Both the position numbers and the translations under genes were made by a program. From contig BJUT01000044.1 of NCBI GenBank assembly GCA_007988745.1, positions 1-36,155 of the forward strand: a stretch of 36,155 nt of DNA. The letters are read 5' to 3'. Positions 15,961 to 23,261 of the stretch are shown piece after piece. The notes under the pieces are model-generated. The model had not been told where the DNA came from and did no database searches. It saw only the letters and a program-made list of their open reading frames with translations. The stretch comes from Pseudoalteromonas atlantica (GTDB lineage: Bacteria > Pseudomonadota > Gammaproteobacteria > Enterobacterales > Alteromonadaceae). How positions within the stretch are numbered: position 1 is the first letter of the stretch; each line of letters begins with the position of its first letter.

Positions 15961-17703
15961 TTAATGATTAGAATGATCAACAGCAGCTTTATTTTCCTTG
16001 CCGTGTTGTTCATCTGATTCAAGAGAAATGTCAGTGATAACTAAGTCATCTCTAACCTCAAAAGTGAAAGTGACATTATCACCGACATTGAAATCAACCA
16101 TTTCTATATTGTCCGCGACGATAAAATCCATCGTCGCAGCAGGTCTATCCCATTTCTCTATTGGGCCTCTGCTAATATTTAGAATCCGTGTATCAATATC
16201 AATCGCATTAATCAAACCAGATACTGTTGCTGATGATACTTCAGGCTCACTCATGATATGAATTCCAGTAATTTCATATCCACCGTCTTCGGTTTTGCTC
16301 ACTTCAAAGTGCAAAGATTGACCTGACTTTAATGAGTCAATATCGACTTTTTCAGCCACAGTAAAATCCATAACCATTTCAGGCCAATCCCAAGCTTCAG
16401 CAGGGCCATGTGAAATATTAACCATGCGGTGCCCTGCCATAACACTATTAACATCCCCTTGCATCCAAACAGAGTTAGGCACTTCATCATGAGTCATTCG
16501 TTTAAAGTCAGAGCTTTTACTTGATTCAGAATCAATCAAGAATTGGGCAGATGTCACCACAACGTCATCTTCATTTAAGCCGTCTAATATTTCGATGCTG
16601 TCGATATCAACCCGGCCAATAGTCACTTCAATAGATTTAAATTGCCCATCACCTAACGCAAGTACTACTCTGTCCTGTTTACCTGTTCTAATAACGGCTT
16701 CTTTAGGCACGAGGATGGTGCTATCAGCTTGATTAGCGTGAATAGAGACTTGTGCAAACATATTTGGTTTTAATTGATAGTCTGTGTTATCAAATTTCAA
16801 TCTCACTCGGAGTGTGCGTGTTTTACTGTTCAATGTTGGATAAACATAATCAACGACACCAGCCCAGTCCTCACCGGGTAAATAATCCAGTGTCATTGAT
16901 ACAGGAAGTCCTTTTTTAATTAAGGCTGCGTCACGTTCAAACACTTCTGCTTCAACCCAAACTTGATCTAGCTGGCCAATGCTTAATAAGGTGTTTCCCG
17001 GCTTTACATAAAAACCTTCTCTAACCTTCAAACCATCGACAACACCTGCTTGTGGTGAATAAAAGGTAATTGTTTGCTGAACCTTTCGTGTCTTTTCTAG
17101 CTTTTGAACAAAGTCTGCTGAAAGCTGTAACGCTTTTAGGCGATCTTTGGCTGCTGAAATTAAAGAACTATTGTTGCGCTTTAACGCTATTAACAGCTCT
17201 TCCTGAGCATTAACTAACTGAGGAGAATATAGTGTATAAAGAGGCTGCCCTTTCTCTACAGGGTTACCTGCTGCTTTGATGTAAAGTTTATCAATCCAGC
17301 CATCAACCCGTGGGTGGATATGAATTAGCTTATCTTCATCATATTGAACATAACCTACCGTTGAGATTTCAGTATGCATATTTTTCAGTTCAACAGGTGC
17401 AGTGCGAACCCCAAGGTTATTCACTACATGAGGCGCAATTTTTACTGCTCCGGGGCCAAAGTCATCACCAGATGATCCTTCCTCATACACTGGAATTAGA
17501 TCCATCCCCATAGGCGACTTACCGGGCTTGTCCCGGCGGTAATTAGAATCCATCGGTGCAACCCAATACAGAGGCTTTTTTTCTCCTGATGTTGCTTCAT
17601 TACTATTACTGTTTGAGCCAGTACCTTGATATAAACTCAATGCTCCAGCACCAAGTGCTGCCCCAATGATGATGGCAATAATTGTTTTTGTATTCGTTGA
17701 CAT
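15961..17703 (-). CDS. cusB: CusB adaptor fused to two CusF domains
   Basis: Periplasmic membrane-fusion protein of the Cus pump, 580 aa, much longer than E. coli CusB. Order: N-terminal anchor; a heavy-metal-binding motif (PLYWVAPMDSNYRRDKPGKS, then PMGMDLIPVY); hairpin, barrel-sandwich and beta-barrel domains (VEKGQPLYTLYSPQLVNAQE ... PGNTLLSIGQLDQVWVEAEV); then two CusF-like domains at about 412-489 and 490-560; a His tail (DHSNH). The first CusF domain keeps the Cu(I) ligands (His432, Trp440, Met443, Met445). In the second these read Arg, Arg, Ala, Met, so it probably cannot bind copper. It delivers periplasmic copper to CusA. The stop is followed by cusA after 14 bp. Confidence 0.93.
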   Translation of the reverse strand: MSTNTKTIIAIIIGAALGAGALSLYQGTGSNSNSNEATSGEKKPLYWVAPMDSNYRRDKPGKSPMGMDLIPVYEEGSSGDDFGPGAVKIAPHVVNNLGVRTAPVELKNMHTEISTVGYVQYDEDKLIHIHPRVDGWIDKLYIKAAGNPVEKGQPLYTLYSPQLVNAQEELLIALKRNNSSLISAAKDRLKALQLSADFVQKLEKTRKVQQTITFYSPQAGVVDGLKVREGFYVKPGNTLLSIGQLDQVWVEAEVFERDAALIKKGLPVSMTLDYLPGEDWAGVVDYVYPTLNSKTRTLRVRLKFDNTDYQLKPNMFAQVSIHANQADSTILVPKEAVIRTGKQDRVVLALGDGQFKSIEVTIGRVDIDSIEILDGLNEDDVVVTSAQFLIDSESSKSSDFKRMTHDEVPNSVWMQGDVNSVMAGHRMVNISHGPAEAWDWPEMVMDFTVAEKVDIDSLKSGQSLHFEVSKTEDGGYEITGIHIMSEPEVSSATVSGLINAIDIDTRILNISRGPIEKWDRPAATMDFIVADNIEMVDFNVGDNVTFTFEVRDDLVITDISLESDEQHGKENKAAVDHSNH

Positions 17704-19130
17704 TATTTTTCTCCAAATTGCTGACTGGATAAGTGCTGATTAGTTTTGTGTGAAGTTTGCATCGACTTATGTTCAGCATTTGAGTTAGATTGAGAATGCG
17801 CAAAGAAATAGTTGATACGAGCAACTGTTTTAAGTGCGTCAACATCAATTCTTAAAGCTGATATTCTGGTATTTAATTCGGCAATTCTTGCTCGAACAAC
17901 TTCGGCAAAATCGCCATCATCATTTGTGTAGGCTGTCAATGACGCTTCTGCTTGGTCATGAGTTTGTTTAAGGAGTTGTTCTTGATAGATAGATTGTCTA
18001 TCTGATAAGCGTTTAAGCTGTCTTAGTTCTTTTTCTAAAACACTGATCATTTGCTTTGTCAGTAATAGTTTCTCGGTTTTAATAGTCTCTGAATCTGCAA
18101 TAGAAGCTGCAACTTGCTTATCTTGTCTGTTCTCGGTAAACAAGGGTAAATCAAACGTTACCCCAACAGAAAATAAATCAGCTCGGCTATCACCAGAGGG
18201 CATATTGTCGCGATAGGCATAACTAGCATTAACACCCCATTGCGGCTCATATTGCTGTTTGGCTAACTCAATTCCTTTTTCTGAAGCTTTGCGTTTTATA
18301 TCAATCGCAAGTATGGCTGGGTGATTCGAAAGCTCCTGAGCCAATAGATTTCTTGAGTAATTAGATGCTTTTAGGACTGTTGGATTATTCAATTGAATCG
18401 AAGGCAATTCTTTTGAGACGCTAAACTCTAATGGTTGCGCGTCAAAGTTGAATGATTCATTCAAACGATCCGCATCGTAAATATGAAGCCACTCATTGAG
18501 ACGAGCGATTGTCGTTTCTAGTTTCTGCTTTTGCGAAGTTAATCTGTCATCTAACTGCACGATTTCCAACTGAGCACGAATAACATCTTGCTGTCTAGTT
18601 TTACCAACAACGTTTGAATAGCTAGCTTTAGCCACTTCCGCCATCTGCTCAAAGAGAGACCAATCATCTTCAATCAATTTAATAGTTTGTTGGGCTAAGT
18701 AAGCATCTAACCAAAGTTGTGACACTTGGCTTTTCAACTTAGCTTTACGATCCTCTCGTAACAGTGGAAATTTCGTGGACTCAATTTGTAACTGGTCTTT
18801 CTTGATCTCTAGACTGTCGCCTCTCGGAAACATTTGAGAGACGCCAACCTTTAGCTGAGTCATTCCTTCCTGATCTAAATCCCAAGTATCTGTTGGTAAA
18901 TTCATTATCCCTAGCGATACTTTCGGATCAGGCAAAGTACCTGAAGCAATACTTCTATTTTCAACTGCACTTTGTTTCAATCGGCTACCATGAAGCCAAG
19001 GATCATTTTGCTGAGCTAAGGTGATAGCTTGTTCAAGCGACACTACTTTCTCAGCTTGAGCTGAGAATACAGATAAGCCGAGTATTAATGCAGTTGAAAG
19101 TGAAGTAAGGTTTGAAGAGTTCAATTTCAT
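17703..19130 (-). CDS. cusC: Outer-membrane efflux channel CusC (TolC family)
   Basis: A 475-aa TolC-family outer-membrane factor that forms the exit duct of the Cus pump. Signal peptide at the N-terminus (cleavage near SAQA), then two repeats of the TolC type with long helices. Visible are VSLEQAITLAQQNDPWL, PDPKVSLGIMNLPTDTWDLD, the second-repeat start LSNHPAILAIDIKRKASEKG, and QPEWG-like YEPQWGVNASYAYRD. Its ATG overlaps the DUF411 stop and its stop overlaps the cusB start by one base, so expression is tightly coupled. The assignment to the copper system rests on context. Confidence 0.92.
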   Translation of the reverse strand: MKLNSSNLTSLSTALILGLSVFSAQAEKVVSLEQAITLAQQNDPWLHGSRLKQSAVENRSIASGTLPDPKVSLGIMNLPTDTWDLDQEGMTQLKVGVSQMFPRGDSLEIKKDQLQIESTKFPLLREDRKAKLKSQVSQLWLDAYLAQQTIKLIEDDWSLFEQMAEVAKASYSNVVGKTRQQDVIRAQLEIVQLDDRLTSQKQKLETTIARLNEWLHIYDADRLNESFNFDAQPLEFSVSKELPSIQLNNPTVLKASNYSRNLLAQELSNHPAILAIDIKRKASEKGIELAKQQYEPQWGVNASYAYRDNMPSGDSRADLFSVGVTFDLPLFTENRQDKQVAASIADSETIKTEKLLLTKQMISVLEKELRQLKRLSDRQSIYQEQLLKQTHDQAEASLTAYTNDDGDFAEVVRARIAELNTRISALRIDVDALKTVARINYFFAHSQSNSNAEHKSMQTSHKTNQHLSSQQFGEK

Positions 19131-19627
19131 TAGAATTGCTCCTCGTATGTCTTAACTTTTGCATAGACTTTGCTCGTTCCATCTTTAAATAGAATTAACA
19201 CGTTGTATGGCATAAAGCGGTCATCGACTTCCATACCGGGAGAGCCAACTGGCATTGCTGGAACTGAAAGCCCAATCGCATTGGGATGTTCTTCTGATAA
19301 GAACTGCTGAATAAATTTAGCAGGTATATGACCTTCAAAGGCAAATCCATTTCTACTCACTGCCGTGTGGCATGAACGGTAATTAGGTTTGATACCATAC
19401 TTAGTTTTGATGTTGCCGATGTTTCGGAAATCTTTGGAATGCGCAACGATCCCTTTGTCTTCAATATGAGTTATCCATTTTTTACAACACCCACAAATAG
19501 GGGTTTTATAAACGATTAACTCCAAAGGTGTTACGTCGTTATTGTGTGCATGGTTATGTTCGTTGGCGTTTGCAAACGCAGGTGAAAGCAGCATTACTAC
19601 TGCTATTTTTAAATACTTATTGATCAT
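19130..19627 (-). CDS. DUF411 metal-binding protein
   Basis: A 165-aa periplasmic protein of the DUF411 family. The signal peptide ends near FANA, followed by a short His stretch (NEHNHAHNN). The conserved domain starts VYKTPICGCCKKWITHIED, giving the CGCC metal/thiol site, and continues with RSCHTAV, GHIPAKFIQQFL and GLSVPAMPVGSPGME. It probably binds copper in the periplasm and helps deliver it to the pump. It is followed directly by cusC, whose start codon overlaps its stop. Confidence 0.88.
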   Translation of the reverse strand: MINKYLKIAVVMLLSPAFANANEHNHAHNNDVTPLELIVYKTPICGCCKKWITHIEDKGIVAHSKDFRNIGNIKTKYGIKPNYRSCHTAVSRNGFAFEGHIPAKFIQQFLSEEHPNAIGLSVPAMPVGSPGMEVDDRFMPYNVLILFKDGTSKVYAKVKTYEEQF

Positions 19628-19657
19628 TTTTGCCCCCAGACATCGCTGGAAAATATC

Positions 19658-19677
19658 TATAGCGCTACGACGCTATA
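19658..19677. promoter_or_regulatory. Inverted repeat between copL-like gene 2 and DUF411
   Basis: Perfect 7-bp arms (tatagcg / cgctata) around six bases, in the 107-bp gap upstream of the DUF411 gene. It may be an operator for a second start of the cus operon, or an mRNA hairpin separating copL expression from that of the downstream genes. No convincing -35/-10 pair was found beside it. Confidence 0.4.
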
Positions 19678-19717
19678 TTGACTAACAGAAAAATTAATTA
19701 CATGTGCGAGAAATTTG

Positions 19718-19761
19718 GACGCACTAATCCTGTATTAGGCAAAAATTGGTGGACGATAAAG
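19718..19761 (-). repeat. Conserved 3'-end block shared by the two copL-like genes (copy 2)
   Basis: Counterpart of 7167-7211. In the minus-strand transcript a small stem (ctaat / attag) follows the last codons, and the same region in copy 1 can form a slightly weaker version. Conservation past the stop points to an RNA role or recent duplication of the gene end. Confidence 0.7.
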
Positions 19762-20094
19762 GGAAGTGGAAATTGAATGAGGTTGTTTAGATTGCAGAGC
19801 AGCTACAGATTCACTGAATATTTGAATATCTGTCGAATCAATACTGGAATTTAGGACTGTCGTAGATGAGCAAGCATTTGCAGGACAAATACATTCAACG
19901 TCACAACAATCTTCTGATTGACCATTACTGCTTTTATTCATATCACCATGATCCATGTTCATGTTCATGTTCATGTGTGATTCGTGAGAACCTGATGACA
20001 TTTCACAAGGCATAGCAGAATACGCAAATGCTTGCCCTACAAAGGCAACCAGCATAAGCGTCATTACTAAGACTTTTGAAAATGCTTTAGACAT
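19735..20094 (-). CDS. CopL-like Cys/His/Met-rich secreted protein (copy 2)
   Basis: A 119-aa secreted protein. The signal peptide MSKAFSKVLVMTLMLVAFVG ends near AFA. The mature chain is rich in Met, His and Cys (HESHMNMNMNMDHGDMNKSS, then EDCCDVECICPANAC) and ends LYRPPIFA, the same ending as copy 1. It is the first gene of the DUF411-cusCBA-copCD-copAB run. In Xanthomonas a gene called copL has this place and is required for copper induction of copAB. The family link is from recalled features and not from an alignment, so the name is tentative. It has its own sigma-70 promoter. Confidence 0.6.
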   Translation of the reverse strand: MSKAFSKVLVMTLMLVAFVGQAFAYSAMPCEMSSGSHESHMNMNMNMDHGDMNKSSNGQSEDCCDVECICPANACSSTTVLNSSIDSTDIQIFSESVAALQSKQPHSISTSLYRPPIFA

Positions 20095-20122
20095 AAAATT
20101 CTCTTACAAATATACATCTCCA

Positions 20123-20151
20123 ATACTAATGCAAATTTTTGACTAAGTCAA
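20123..20151 (-). promoter_or_regulatory. Promoter and palindromic operator of the copL-cus-cop operon
   Basis: On the minus strand TTGACT (20146-20151) and TAGTAT (20123-20128) are separated by 17 bp, a good sigma-70 promoter 28 bp upstream of copL-like gene 2. The -35 is part of a perfect 13-bp palindrome at 20139-20151 (ttgact-a-agtcaa), a candidate repressor or two-component regulator site. The IS10-like element begins 31 bp further upstream. Confidence 0.7.
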
Positions 20152-20182
20152 TTGATGCTGTATAAACATTTATGAATATTTG

Positions 20183-21503
20183 CTGAGGGATCCCCTCGAA
20201 TTTGACCATAGTATCAGCTCTTTTCCAGTTTGATGACACCCCAGTCAAACTCTGCGGCCCAGAGCGTGACTTGCCGTCTTGCCGCTTGTATCTCTTCTTC
20301 AGTTAAGCCCAGCTGGGCGGCCTTTGATAATCGCATTCCCAGGTAGTTAAATGAGAGTACTCGCCGATGTTTGATGCTGTTAGCCTGAAACTGCAAGTGC
20401 TTCCCGGCCAGCTCTGCCGCCAGCCCTATCATGTAATGCAACCAATTTGCCAGTGCCGCCAATAGCAACAGCACTTCCAATCGTTCGCGTTTATAAGTAC
20501 GGTGGGCTTCGCTACCTAAGCCATAGGTCTGGCTTTTCTGGTCGCGGAAGCTCTCTTCTATTTGCATGCGTTTGCCGTAGCATTTGGCAATCTTCGTCGC
20601 GTAATCGAAGCAATTGGGCAAGGATGAGACCAACAACCACGGCTCTTTATATTGCTTGTGTTTGTCGGATTTTCGCAGCTTCCAACCGGTGCCCACCAGC
20701 ACGGCTTGAGTGCGATATTGCTGGGCTTTGGTCAGCTTAACCTCACCCAAGACTTGGGGCGTAGGGCGTGCTTTTTTGTAGGCTTTGGCAACCGTGATAT
20801 AGGCATCCTGGCCGGGTAGTTGCAGTGTCTGGTTGCCACGAACTCTGGCAATGTAATGCCAGCCGAGCTTACGTATTTGCTTAAACCACGGCACTTTAAA
20901 ACCCGCATCGGTAATAATCACCGGCTTAAAGTCTGCCGGCAGTACCTGCTTTAACCGGTATAAAAACGCCCTGTGTACGTGTGGGCACGTATACTCGTCC
21001 ATCGGCACAACAACTTGATGTAACGTCAGTGGGCGACCTTCCAGCGCCAGGCTGGCACGCAGGATAAAATGGCGCTTTTCGGTGTCGGCATTGCTCCAGT
21101 CCACTAAAATCAGCGGCTGTTTGCCCTGACGTAGCAAGCGGGTCATTTCGCCATAAATAAGCGGCGCCTCTGCTTGAAGCGCTTCATTTCTTAGCAAACG
21201 GTCAGCTCGTTTGATGCCGTGTTTTTATGACGTTTCACTGTCAAAATTACGGCCGATAGCCGTTACCGTGCATTGGCCATTCTGCATCAAGCTTTGTACT
21301 GCCGCCCCCACAGCTAAAAATCGGGCTTTGTGCATACATTTGGGGGTGACAAATGAGAGGAAATCGGCGAGCATTGTTTTTACATTCATGGCAGCATTCA
21401 TGGTTAGGTGTTTTTGGCGAAAGATCAGATCGGGAACTGCCATGAATGTTCCCTTCGCCTCTAACTATTTGTTTTATCTACGCCATTCGTGGGGATTCGT
21501 CAG
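20183..21503 (-). mobile_element. IS10-like element (IS4 family), 1321 bp
   Basis: The two ends read inward as CTGAGGGATCCCCTCGAAT (from 20183) and CTGACGAATCCCCACGAAT (from 21503), identical at 16 of 19 positions and closely matching the known IS10 ends. The length is close to the 1329 bp of IS10. The expected 9-bp target duplication is absent: the flanks are gaatatttg on the left and ctatattgc on the right. Deletion or recombination after insertion is therefore likely. Confidence 0.92.
20214..21401 (-). pseudogene. IS10-type transposase interrupted by an in-frame stop
   Basis: IS4-family (IS10 group) transposase of nearly full length. From the ATG at 21401 the frame reads MNAAMNVKTMLADFLSFVTP ... 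AIGRNFDSETS, then a TAA at 21225-21227. It continues in the same frame with KHGIKRADRLLRNEALQ to the normal end at 20214. Key blocks are LILVDWSNADTEKRHFILRA, VIITDAGFKVPWF, and the YREK-type region MQIEESFRDQKSQTYGLGSE. One base change (for example TCA to TAA) explains the break. The part after the stop could start only from weak codons and would lack the N-terminal domain, so the gene is probably dead unless the stop is read through. Confidence 0.88.
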
Positions 21504-21941
21504 CTATATTGCTTTAATTAAACTTACAAATACTTTTAGGTACATCTGATATTTGTGCAAGCTATAAATTCGTTGCTCACCATTGACTAGAAGTGTCCGC
21601 TTTTGGCACTCTCCAGCCACTCGACAACATAATAATTGGTAAAGTATTTTACTGTGTCTGATGGCGCTTAGCTTATCCGACCTACTCTGGCACTAACTGA
21701 AAATACTTTTACTCTAAATTAAAATTGAAGCTCTAATCAAAAATATCAATTTTTGTGCCCTGTTTTACTTCAAATTGTAGTTATTCTCAAGCTGTGGCTC
21801 AAAATCATCTGAAATGATGGTACCCACAAGCCCACACTTGATATCTAATATTTCATAATTTATACGTTGATGTTTGTCGAATCAAAATATTTTAACTAGC
21901 TTAAAGGCAGACTGGTCAAAAACTTAAATACTTATAAAACT
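21504..21941. other. Gene-free stretch beside the IS10-like element
   Basis: I see no convincing gene in these 438 bp on either strand, and no repeat of note. It may be the remnant of backbone DNA trimmed by the neighbouring IS. Confidence 0.4.
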
Positions 21942-21972
21942 AAAAAAGCGCCTGATTAACTCGGAGCGCTTT
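21942..21972 (-). terminator. Rho-independent terminator
   Basis: Stem AAAGCGC (21945-21951) with GCGCTTT (21966-21972), followed on the minus strand by a run of T. It lies 25 bp beyond the stop of the small membrane protein gene and would end the 22451-21997 operon. Confidence 0.8.
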
Positions 21973-21996
21973 GTGTTTAGGACAAATAAACAGGTT

Positions 21997-22242
21997 TTAT
22001 ACAAATTTAAATAACAAATATTTGAGCGCTATCTTCATACTACGCTTATTGCTTTGGCAATATTGCTCATAGTTAATTATGCCAATAGCCATTTTGCTAC
22101 AGAATAAAGTGAGCGAAATAAACCACGCAAAATTTTGAGTTGATTGATATTGAAAAAATAATATAGCTAAGCCACTAAATGCGATAATCGAATAGACAAT
22201 TTCTGTACGATATTTATTAATAGTTTTCAAAATTTTGGGCAT
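21997..22242 (-). CDS. Hypothetical small membrane protein
   Basis: An 81-aa protein with two transmembrane segments (IVYSIIAFSGLAILFF and FAWFISLTLFCSKMAIGII) and basic ends. No family is recognised. Its start codon overlaps the stop of the preceding acidic gene (TAATG), so the two are translationally coupled. A clear terminator follows. The pairing of an acidic soluble protein with a basic two-span membrane protein is suggestive of a functional pair, but nothing shows what it does. Confidence 0.65.
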   Translation of the reverse strand: MPKILKTINKYRTEIVYSIIAFSGLAILFFQYQSTQNFAWFISLTLFCSKMAIGIINYEQYCQSNKRSMKIALKYLLFKFV

Positions 22243-22451
22243 TAAAAATTATCATCAAACGTGTCAAAAGCATCAAAGCAGCCACCATCATTTGAATCCG
22301 CTATCGAATCTTCAATCTCATAAACAGTCATTCCCCTGTCTGGCTGGCCCACCACATTGCCACCAACATCAACCATATTAGCGCTCGCATTTGTGATAGG
22401 TAACCCTGTTGTTGGATTAATAGCAATATCATTAGCGTCATTATTTTTCAT
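22242..22451 (-). CDS. Hypothetical small acidic protein with NPTTGLPI motif
   Basis: A 69-aa acidic protein. It contains INPTTGLPITNASANMVDVG, a motif I associate with short plasmid- and phage-borne proteins of unknown function, and ends in an acidic aromatic tail (DGGCFDAFDTFDDNF). I chose the ATG at 22451 because aagg lies 7-8 bases upstream; the TTG at 22457 is less likely. It is the first gene of a two-gene operon. Confidence 0.6.
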   Translation of the reverse strand: MKNNDANDIAINPTTGLPITNASANMVDVGGNVVGQPDRGMTVYEIEDSIADSNDGGCFDAFDTFDDNF

Positions 22452-22574
22452 TTTCAAACCTTCTTAATTATTAATTAGACTTCACAATTTAATGATTTCG
22501 TGATAAAAAACAAACATGTTTGACTGCGCAGCTCAGCAACAAACGGTTTGAATAAGGCATACACTCCTCTTCTA

Positions 22575-22601
22575 TTTTTACTTAATTTTTTTAAGTAAAA
22601 A
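22575..22601. repeat. AT-rich perfect hairpin
   Basis: Perfect 11-bp arms (tttttacttaa / ttaagtaaaaa) around five T. It stands 124 bp upstream of the small acidic gene and 44 bp before the nested-hairpin region. It may be a bidirectional terminator separating the two, or a protein-binding site. Confidence 0.6.
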
Positions 22602-22644
22602 CCCTTTCCTCTTTATCTAAAAATTCATTAATAAGTTTAATTTA

Positions 22645-23170
22645 GAGGCGATTTTTGTCTGCAAGACAGGTTTTTAGATCGCATTTTTCGGAACGACAAA
22701 CTGCAAAAATAGCGCCTCAGAATGAGGCCAACAAGCGCGTAATGTGGCATAAGCGAAGCTTAGGACACATGGAGTTGCGCGAATGTACAGCTGGTCTGTA
22801 CTAACCGCGATAGTGTTTCGCATCAGCGAAATTCGATATCAATTTGGGACAAATTGATATTCGAACCATAATTTTCGTCAGAAAATAAAAGCAGATGAAA
22901 AATGCAAATTATGGGGGACCCATTGCATTGTCAGGCGCGGCAGTATGGCGGTTAGTACAGAGCGTAGCTCGGTGCATTCGCGCAGGGTCTAAAACGCTAG
23001 CGCGATAGCGCGTTGAGCCAGCTCGTTGCGGAGCAACAACCAGAGCTGGCGGGCGTTTTAGGCCCTATGGTTGAGTAGCGCAGCAACGAGGCCATCCGCT
23101 GACAGCGGCTTTTGTTGCGATTATTATCGCGACAATGATTCCGTGCATGCTGTAAGAGCATCTCGGAATG
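22645..23170. other. About 525 bp of nested hairpins with GNA triloops, candidate oriT or structured RNA/ssDNA
   Basis: No gene is present, yet almost every segment can pair. Simple hairpins: 22656-22668 (loop GCA), 22714-22728 (GAA), 22750-22762 (GAA, core GCGAAGC), 22816-22831 (ATCA), 22832-22865 (15-bp stem, GGA), 22960-22970 (GTA), 23025-23037 (GGA), 23096-23108 (GAC), 23112-23135 (TATT), 23147-23161. Outer stems enclose several: 22645-22657 with 22704-22718, 22742-22746 with 22766-22770, 23017-23024 with 23043-23050, 22984-22997 with 23053-23066, and 23138-23143 with 23164-23169. A long inverted repeat, 22776-22808 with 22948-22984, pairs 23 bases and encloses 139 bp. Some stems exclude each other. 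It lies just upstream of the relaxase-like gene, so a transfer origin or single-strand initiation site is plausible. Confidence 0.75.
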
Positions 23171-23221
23171 AAAAACGGAAATACATTTATAAAATGATGA
23201 TAATTTTTATGTTGCGGTGCT

Positions 23222-23242
23222 AGTTAATTTTACTAATTAACT
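23222..23242 (+). promoter_or_regulatory. Palindrome before the relaxase-like gene
   Basis: 8-bp arms (agttaatt / aattaact) around five bases, 19 bp upstream of the start codon. It is a candidate operator through which the winged-helix domain of the product could limit its own expression. Confidence 0.5.
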
Positions 23243-23261
23243 CATCAAAAGGATTTTTGAA

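Noticed and set aside
20183..21503. Frameshift in the IS10-like transposase
   Set aside because: The parts before and after the break are in the same frame; the lesion is a single stop codon.
22645..23170. Integron attC array or REP/BIME cluster
   Set aside because: No integrase of the tyrosine type, no cassette genes, and no repeated consensus unit; the hairpins differ in sequence and share only loop type and nesting.
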